Assembly (NCBI GenBank): GCA_965178525.1
Contig: CBCXVS010000195.1
Location: 1-15,146, forward strand
Direction of reading: 5' to 3'
DNA length: 15,146 bases
DNA from: CBCXVS01 sp965178525
GTDB lineage: Bacteria; Tectomicrobia; Entotheonellia; Entotheonellales; Entotheonellaceae
The position numbers were made by a program, and so were the translations under genes. The notes beneath the pieces are model-generated. The model was not told where the DNA came from, did not search any database, and was given only the letters and a program-made list of their open reading frames with translations. Shown one piece after another: positions 13,524 to 15,146 of the stretch (positions are counted from its first letter, which is position 1; each line of letters opens with the position of its first letter).

Positions 13524-15113
13524 CTAGGGCTTCGTGATACCCAGCTTGTTCAGGCGCGAACGCAGCGTGCTGGGATTCAGCCCCAAGCGCACTGCGGCCC
13601 CCTGTTTGCCCTCGATACGCCAGGACGTCTCTTCGAGGGTATGCACGATGTGATCCCGCTCCACCTCTTGGAGGGTTTGTCCGGACGGCGGTGGCGTCTC
13701 GGTATGGGGACGATGCACAAACGCTTCATCCAACACCAGCGATGCGCCCGGCGTGAGGATCACGGCGCGTTCAATGACATTTTCCAGCTCCCGTACATTT
13801 CCCGGCCAGTGATACGCCTGCATGCTCGCCATGACCGGTTGCGGAATGGTCTCGATACGCTTTCCCATCTTGGCGCTGTACTTGGCGACAAAATGGGCGA
13901 TCAACAACGGTAAATCGCCGTCGCGTTGCCGCAAGGGTGGCAGGGTGAGGGGAAACACGTGCAACCGGTAATAGAGATCCTCGCGGAAATCGCCATTTGC
14001 CATGGCCTGTTGCAAGTCGCGATTGGTGGCGGCGATCACCCGCACATCGACCCGCTGCGTGCGCGAGTCGCCCAGCCGCTCAAATTCCCCTTCTTGCAAT
14101 ACGCGTAACAATTTGGCTTGCAGGTCCAAGGGCAGATCGCCGATTTCGTCCAGAAAAATCGTGCCCCGATGGGCCAGCTCAAAACGTCCGCTGCGGCGCG
14201 CCGTGGCCCCCGTAAAGGCGCCTTTTTCGTGGCCGAACAGCTCGCTTTCCATAAGGTTGGCCGGAAGCGCCGCACAGTTGACTTTGACGAGGGGACGGTC
14301 GGTGCGGGGGCTGAGATTATGCACGGCGCGGGCTAACAGTTCCTTGCCCGTGCCCGTCTCCCCCAGGATCAGCACTGTGGCGTCGGTGGCCGCGACCTGT
14401 TCCACTTGCCGCAGGACGTGCGTCATGGCATCGCTGCGGCTGAGAATGTCGTCAAAATTATGCTGTAGCTTGATCTCTTCTTGCAGGTAAATATTCTCCG
14501 CATGCAGCCGGTTCTTCAGACGCTCGACCTCACCAAACAGTCGCGCGTTGGCAATGGCGATGGCGGCTTGGTTGGCAAAAACGGCCAGATGGTCGAACAC
14601 CTCGTCCGAAAGCGGGTGCTGACTGAACAGCGCCATGACGCCAAGCACTTCGTCCTGAAACATCAAGGGATACCCGGCAAAGGCGCGGAGTCCTTGCTGC
14701 CGCAACCAGTCTTTGTTCGGGAGACGGTCGTCGTGCAGCACATCATTGCTGCACGTTCGCCCCCACCCCTGTGCAATGCGGCCGATTTTCAGGGCGCCCA
14801 GAGGCACGCGGCGATATTCGCCATTCAGATTGGTGTAGATGCCGGCACTCGCTCGGAGATGGAGACACTGGGTGCGGCTCGCACAGTCGCTGGCTTTGTA
14901 GCAGGTCTCGCACCGATCTCCCGGCCCCAGCAACCAGATGCGCGCGAAGGCGGCACCCACGTCTTGCACCAGCCCTTCGGTAATGGTGGTTAAGACCTCT
15001 TCAAGATGCAAACTCGCGGTCATCTGCTGCGTGATGCGCTCCAGAGTACCGGTAGATGGGGTGGGCATGCCTGATGGCGTGGTGTAGGATGTGGGCTGGC
15101 TGTTTGCTGACAC
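13524..15113 (-). CDS. Sigma54-dependent activator: GAF, AAA+ and Fis-type HTH
   Basis: This 529-residue regulator opens sigma54 promoters by ATP hydrolysis. The GAF domain spans about 25-195 and contains an unusual C-x2-C-x5-C-x5-C cluster (C68, C71, C77, C83) that could bind metal or an Fe-S cluster. A short linker helix (195-220) follows. The AAA+ domain covers about 222-455, with Walker A G-E-T-G-T-G-K-E (251-258), the sigma54-contact loop G-A-F-T-G-A (298-303), Walker B T-I-F-L-D-E (318-323) and the W-P-G-N-V-R-E-L motif (436-443). The C-terminus (about 478-525) is a Fis-type HTH ending G-L-N-P-S-T-L-R-S-R-L-N-K. There is no receiver domain, so it senses a ligand or redox state through GAF, as NifA/FhlA-type activators do. 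The start is GTG 15113, with GGGAG 9 nt upstream. I see no clear -24/-12 target promoter in the window. Confidence 0.94.
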   Translation of the reverse strand: MSANSQPTSYTTPSGMPTPSTGTLERITQQMTASLHLEEVLTTITEGLVQDVGAAFARIWLLGPGDRCETCYKASDCASRTQCLHLRASAGIYTNLNGEYRRVPLGALKIGRIAQGWGRTCSNDVLHDDRLPNKDWLRQQGLRAFAGYPLMFQDEVLGVMALFSQHPLSDEVFDHLAVFANQAAIAIANARLFGEVERLKNRLHAENIYLQEEIKLQHNFDDILSRSDAMTHVLRQVEQVAATDATVLILGETGTGKELLARAVHNLSPRTDRPLVKVNCAALPANLMESELFGHEKGAFTGATARRSGRFELAHRGTIFLDEIGDLPLDLQAKLLRVLQEGEFERLGDSRTQRVDVRVIAATNRDLQQAMANGDFREDLYYRLHVFPLTLPPLRQRDGDLPLLIAHFVAKYSAKMGKRIETIPQPVMASMQAYHWPGNVRELENVIERAVILTPGASLVLDEAFVHRPHTETPPPSGQTLQEVERDHIVHTLEETSWRIEGKQGAAVRLGLNPSTLRSRLNKLGITKP

Positions 15114-15146
15114 GATATGACTCTCCCTGGCAAGCCCAGATGAGCA

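Overview
The window looks like chromosomal DNA of a GC-rich, Gram-negative-type bacterium. Supporting signs are GGAGG/AAGGAG ribosome sites, frequent GTG starts, a sigma54-dependent regulator, a NnrS-like membrane protein and a two-domain RCK potassium channel. No rRNA, tRNA, CRISPR array or phage structural gene was seen. I cannot name the species. The gene mix (hydroxypyruvate isomerase, SCP-x-like thiolase, ATTCCGC heptamers) would fit a versatile soil or marine heterotroph.

Layout: (1) 1-3600, minus strand: a degenerate BrnT-like toxin remnant at the edge, then an apparent two-gene operon in which a polytopic NnrS-like protein (2084-3472) precedes a 2TM K+ channel with two RCK modules (390-2057). 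(2) 3600-6500, plus strand: a well-translated 803-residue GAF-domain protein of unknown role and a small HicB-like protein, closed by a hairpin at a convergent gene end. (3) 6500-9450, minus strand: a 103-residue unknown protein and a thiolase, then an aldo/keto reductase pseudogene and a small membrane-anchored unknown protein. (4) 9450-9700: a divergent control region with a perfect dyad and a TATAAT box. (5) 9705-11546, plus strand: a serine/threonine-dehydratase-like PLP enzyme, then a hydroxypyruvate isomerase gene broken by TAA at codon 13. (6) 11519-12717: a small mosaic island. A 139-bp direct repeat (about 83% identical, ungapped) carries the hyi/SBP gene junction at both ends. Between the copies lie an XRE-type antitoxin gene, the tail of its presumed toxin, an IS1-family insA fragment and two REP-like hairpins. 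(7) 12617-15113, minus strand: a sigma54 activator with a GAF domain and a four-cysteine cluster, followed 16 nt later by a BtuF/FepB-type metal-chelate-binding protein that lacks a visible signal peptide.

Working together: the dehydratase and isomerase fit hydroxy-acid, serine or glyoxylate metabolism, although the isomerase is probably dead. The activator and binding protein probably form one transcription unit. The NnrS-like protein and K+ channel probably form another, facing the GAF protein gene. Several genes are decaying: the aldo/keto reductase has a frameshift and an amber stop, hyi has an ochre stop, a duplicated SBP fragment has an opal stop, and two toxin genes are cut short. The most distinctive feature is the repeat-flanked toxin-antitoxin/IS1 island inserted between two convergent genes. 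I do not see a complete, clearly new defence or mobile system.
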